Assembly: GCA_000310025.1 (NCBI GenBank)
Contig: FN649744.1
Span: 766,731 to 830,730 of the forward strand
DNA: 64,000 nucleotides
Direction of reading: 5' to 3'
DNA from: Ectocarpus siliculosus
Taxonomy: Eukaryota > Sar > Phaeophyceae > Ectocarpales > Ectocarpaceae
Positions 60,015 to 64,000 of the stretch are shown here, in pieces (position 1 is the stretch's first letter; each line of letters starts with the position of its first letter). The notes below the pieces were generated by a model. The model saw nothing but the letters and a program-made list of their open reading frames with translations. It did no database searches and was not told the origin of the DNA. A program made the translations under genes and the position numbers.

Positions 60015-62799
60015 AAATCACGAAAAATTATACAATTCCGTACTACAGATAGAGAGGGATTATCGTGCATGCTATCGGATTGATTTTTTTTTCGCCAATT
60101 CCCCCCCCCCAACGCTGCACCATTGCACCAACCCCCCAGTAGTAGTGATTTCGTACCATTACAATGTATCGCTGGTTGGTGGCCATGTTTGCGTGTTTGC
60201 TTGTTCGTTAGTGGTTTCCCCACCGTGTGCCTGTTCTGCCTCATACTTCTTGTTATTTTTCGGCCTGGTCCCTCTTTGTCCTCGCCCTTTTTCATTTTCA
60301 TTTTATGTTCATTTATTTTCTCTTCTCCTTACGGTTTCCATTCTTATTTTTTCTCCTTTTTTTCTCTTTTTTTTCTCTCTTTTTCTGTGCCAGATGGCCT
60401 TGTCTCTGCTTGCGTTGTGAAGTACCAAGATTGAACCAAGGGGGTGTGCCTCTTTCTCTCCGGCCCATGATAGATTGTGACTGCTAGTCTCAGTTGATAC
60501 CTCGCATAGCGCGAAGAGGGAGTGGAGGACTCCAGAATATCTGTCGTTGATTTCTATTGACTTGCGGACCCCTCGGGGCCAGTTTATTTGAGTGTACCTT
60601 TTTAGGGTAAGTTAACCTGTGACCACGGGAATCGACCGCGTCGAGTGTTGGATCAGTGCGGACATACGAAGGTACTGGGTAGAGAGAGATCGGAACGGTT
60701 TTTAATGTGAAGACAACAACAACAACAACAACAATCGTGCATGTAGTCGTGAAAACCCTCTCAACGTGCGCGAAACCTGCACACAGCAGACGAACCTCCT
60801 TTCACTCCCAAACTTCTGGACCAGTCATGACAACAACATCAGGCACCGAGGCGTACATCACTTATAGCATCGGCTCCGGTGTGCGTTGTCTCTGCTCTCC
60901 CTTGTGCACGCGGGACCGGGTTGATCCAACATGTTGGGCGTGCTGTATATGTGTTGAAATACAGCGCATTGCGCTGCTGTAGGATGTGTGTAGTAGAATA
61001 GATGCAGCTGTATGATTGCTGTATGCAATGATACGTACATGCGGTATGATATGTGACGTTTGGTATAACGTAACATGTGTGACGAGTTCTAGCGAGGAGC
61101 TCACGAATGAATTGATGGTTGAGCAGAGGATTGTAATGGTAGCGAGATCACGAGGTGTTGCGAGCCCCACCGGGTTCACTCCCTAACTATCCCTCAACAT
61201 CTCACCTCTGCAACTGAGCTAGGCTCCGGTGCCACCGGCAGGCAATAATGAAAGTCCCATTGAGGCAACAATGATACCAACTTCAGTCTCGACGACTACA
61301 CACAGGCTTAACCGCCTGCAGACACGACCCTTGGGTAAAGGGCACCTCGACACGACACATTTCTACATGGATGGCATGCTCAACGGAACTGTCCGGAGCT
61401 GTATTCAGGGAGTGGCCGAGTTCCTACACGGAACTACAGCAGCAGCGGCGGAAACAGGCGAAATGGATACTATTTTGAGGTCGGATTACCAATCGTGCGA
61501 AAGGATCTTTAGGGGGTTCGGGGGTAGGGTTTCCGGAAGGTTCGGAAAGCATGCCGTGCTTTTTGGGCGCGCGCGCACGCGGTTCTTGACGGTTTGGAGG
61601 TGGTACTCGGCTAGCTCAGCTCTGCTAGCTTGCATACTGAAGCCCGAGCTGTGCAGGCTTGCAGAGCCCGCCTGCTCGTATGTTCTGTGGAGTATGTTCC
61701 TGCGCGCACAGGGGACTCATGGTGTGTAGGGGAGGAGAAGAATGCTGCTAGAAAAACATGTCAGGACCGCCGAAAGCACAATCAATTAGTCTACAATGTA
61801 GACTGTTGTCGGGGGCACCGATTTGTATGTGCGCGCTACCGGGCTGCCGGCCGTTCGGTAGGGCATGTACTGCTGCTGTACGAAGAGCGAGTGGAATATC
61901 TAGCTGAGTCTAGGTGCTGTAGGTCTAGGCCTACTTTGCACAGCTTCGAGATGACCGGAACCGCTTTCTGTGCTGTACACGAAAGAAACAACCGATTGCC
62001 CCGCAACGCTAGAGGTAGGCGCATCAGCATCCAGATCTGCCGCTGCCATCTGCTTCCAGATTGATAGCTTGCCAACGTCCAACCAGGCACAACACTGCAC
62101 AACAACCCATACGACGTCTGAAGAAGCATGTTTCCCCCAATCCCCCCCAGCCACCCTATAAGGCGTCGAAGTCCTACCCATTTCCGGCTCAGGCTAGACC
62201 TATAAACAAGGTATGACACAAGATATCACACACCCTCGACCGATTTTCCAAGCTCCATTCTTTCACAGCAGAAGCGTGGTAGCGCCGGAAACGGCGGCGT
62301 TGAAGCCGCTCTGTCAAGAGCCTTCTGAAACAGTCGTTTCATGCACGCATTCTCTTCGTGGAGTAAGTGATGTTTGAAAATCGGTCCAGGGTATGGTATC
62401 TAGTGTCACCTACGGTACGGTCCAGGCGGGTAGGCTGCTGCATTTACAGGCAACATCGCAGATGATCTGCTCCCATGTAGGTTGCAAATGGCAGATACTA
62501 GATTCAACACCTTCCCATGTCGAACTATCGAGAAAACCCCAAAGTTTTTGCGCAGGGTATATTGAGGAGATATTATACGAGTGTATTATACACCAGGTTT
62601 GAGCGAGTCGTCGCCACGTTGTTTAAGCATACTTACTTGTAGACTTACTTCATGTAGGTTGAAGGGGAAGTTGGTTGAAGGGGGAGTTGCAGGAGGGGAG
62701 AGAGGAGCCGACATAGTCTCGCCGATAGCCTGCTTGTTAGGCTTTGGTTTAGAAGGGGTGAACGCGGAAAGAAAACAACATAGCTTTAATATATATATA
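60015..62799. other. Intergenic region, nothing firm
   Basis: A T-rich stretch (60290-60400) and an AAC microsatellite (60714-60733) are present. A 166-codon plus frame at 61229-61729 contains THFYMDGMLNGTVRSC and DYQSCERIFRGFGG, which look protein-like but match nothing I recognise. The motif TATGACACAAGATATCACAC at 62211 resembles the left end of the 49.8-kb repeat zone. Confidence 0.4.
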
Positions 62800-63582
62800 C
62801 CGTAATAGTCGGAGAGATAGGACCGGTCTGAGAGGTGGCACCGGTCGGGGAGATGGCACGGGGTTGCTCAAAAAAATACGAGAACGGCCCGATTTACATC
62901 CATTTACGCACCGGGGTCAGTGAGATCGCACACCGACCGCCAAACCCAAGATTGAGCTCATTTTCAGCTGCCGGAGTGAGGTACATGTGTGTTCCTTATA
63001 CATGTGGGGATGGTGTCAGCGGAGCGCCACCCCTGCATGTACGTATGCATGGTCGCGGTTCACACGGGATGCCAGTTGATTTCATATTTGAATTGGTATG
63101 GAAGTTGCCAACCGTATACTCTCAACCAGACACACAACGTACAAGCCACATCCTACCCCACCTTACACAACACGAAGCTATTGTTGCTTCGTACGTACTG
63201 GTATCCGTAGAGAAACACCGAAACGAAAGCGGAAGACAACTGATGCCGTATGTACCAGTACCTCAGATGGAAACGACATCCTTTCTTGTCGTCACTCTAT
63301 AGCCAAAACTCGCATCAAACACGACACCACTCGCTGTATGGAAAGCTGTTACGTACCAGCCTACGTTGCCGTTACCGGTATGCTCCCACTCATACAACAC
63401 CTGTGTGTATTTCATCGGAGATCGCACCGGTCGGAGAGATCGCACCGGGCTACCTTGAAAATGTAATCAAAAAGATCTAATCGCACCGGGGTCGGAGACA
63501 TGGCACCGGGGCGCGATAAAAACTCAAGGAAGAACATTTAAAAAAACGATCGCACCCGGTGCCATCTCTCCGACCATTACGG
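62800..63582. mobile_element. 783-bp MITE-like element with inverted ends and TA flanks
   Basis: The left end CCGTAATAGTCGGAGAGAT and the reverse complement of the right end CCGTAATGGTCGGAGAGAT match over about 30 bp with few changes. Both ends are flanked by TA. Subterminal repeats of GAGATNGCACCGG occur near both ends (62820-62930 and 63420-63510). No transposase frame is present, so it would move only with help; TA target duplication fits Tc1/mariner-type or similar transposases (inference). Confidence 0.75.
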
Positions 63583-64000
63583 TATCTCGAAACGGCATGT
63601 ACGTACCACAAGTCCAGGACGAAATGGTATTGAATGCCAAAACGCAACCTAAAAATTATTGCCAAGTGGGCAAGTGGGCACCAGACAACTTTCTTGGACA
63701 GAACACAAAATAATTTCTACCCTCATCCGGATGGAACGCAATGAGCCGAACCCAATGGTAGGTAGGTCTGCCTTGTTTTCGATATAGGATCAAAAACGGT
63801 TCTTCGACAATTCGTTACTTTCACATTTGGGAACAGGTCTGGTTGTCCTTGGATACGCATCTTTCAAGCCAAGGCTCGAAGGCAAAAGATACATCGCGCT
63901 CTTGGAAACACAAAAAACAGCGAGCAGTCGATAGTACTGGAAGTGCTGTGAAAGGCTGACAAACGGAACGTCGGTGGGCTCGGAAATAGTTCTTGAAGCA
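63583..64000. other. Right edge, nothing recognised
   Basis: No motif, RNA gene or repeat beyond the element end; only short open frames. Confidence 0.5.

Overview
This window looks like nuclear DNA from an intron-rich eukaryote, most likely a brown alga (an Ectocarpus-like stramenopile). The genes are broken into many short exons by introns of about 0.2-2 kb. Proteins carry Gly/Ser/Ala-rich insertions, simple repeats are common, three runs of N mark scaffold gaps, and one gene carries what looks like plastid-lumen targeting. The species call is inference from style; no marker fixes it. Exon borders below were read by hand and checked for phase continuity.

Layout. 1-2133 (minus): the GPN-loop GTPase GPN3, cut off by the window edge. 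4453-5210 (minus): the C-terminal half of a calcineurin-like metallophosphoesterase; its N-terminal exons were not found and may lie near the 367-base gap at 6303-6669. 7861-17205 (plus): a complete 14-exon METTL13-type dual methyltransferase, with a large palindromic element in intron 3. 19454-25962 (minus): a TPR protein of the plastid/thylakoid-lumen type. 28094-39884 (plus): a kinesin-3-like motor with greatly enlarged loops 5 and 12. 43778-48055 (plus): a long acidic exon followed by a PH domain, phase-compatible with the kinesin and probably its tail. A tRNA-Ser(GCU) gene lies on the minus strand between these two blocks (42011-42092).

48056-64000 is mostly repeat-rich. It holds a zone of CACCGGGGTGATA-type repeats, a dispersed A-tailed short repeat (three copies in the window), a diverged tandem duplication, and an unrecognised acidic gene whose reading frame shifts twice (53683-56180). 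A 2.6-kb satellite of about fifteen 167-bp monomers has a five-monomer higher-order period (56750-59340). A 783-bp element with inverted ends and TA flanks lies at 62800-63582.

The genes are unrelated housekeeping functions (RNA polymerase II assembly, eEF1A methylation, plastid biogenesis, microtubule transport, a tRNA) and do not form a pathway. The most notable points are the satellite with higher-order structure, the kinesin loop expansions, the 10-mer TACTGCTGTA that recurs nine times, three GC-AG introns, and several non-autonomous element families.
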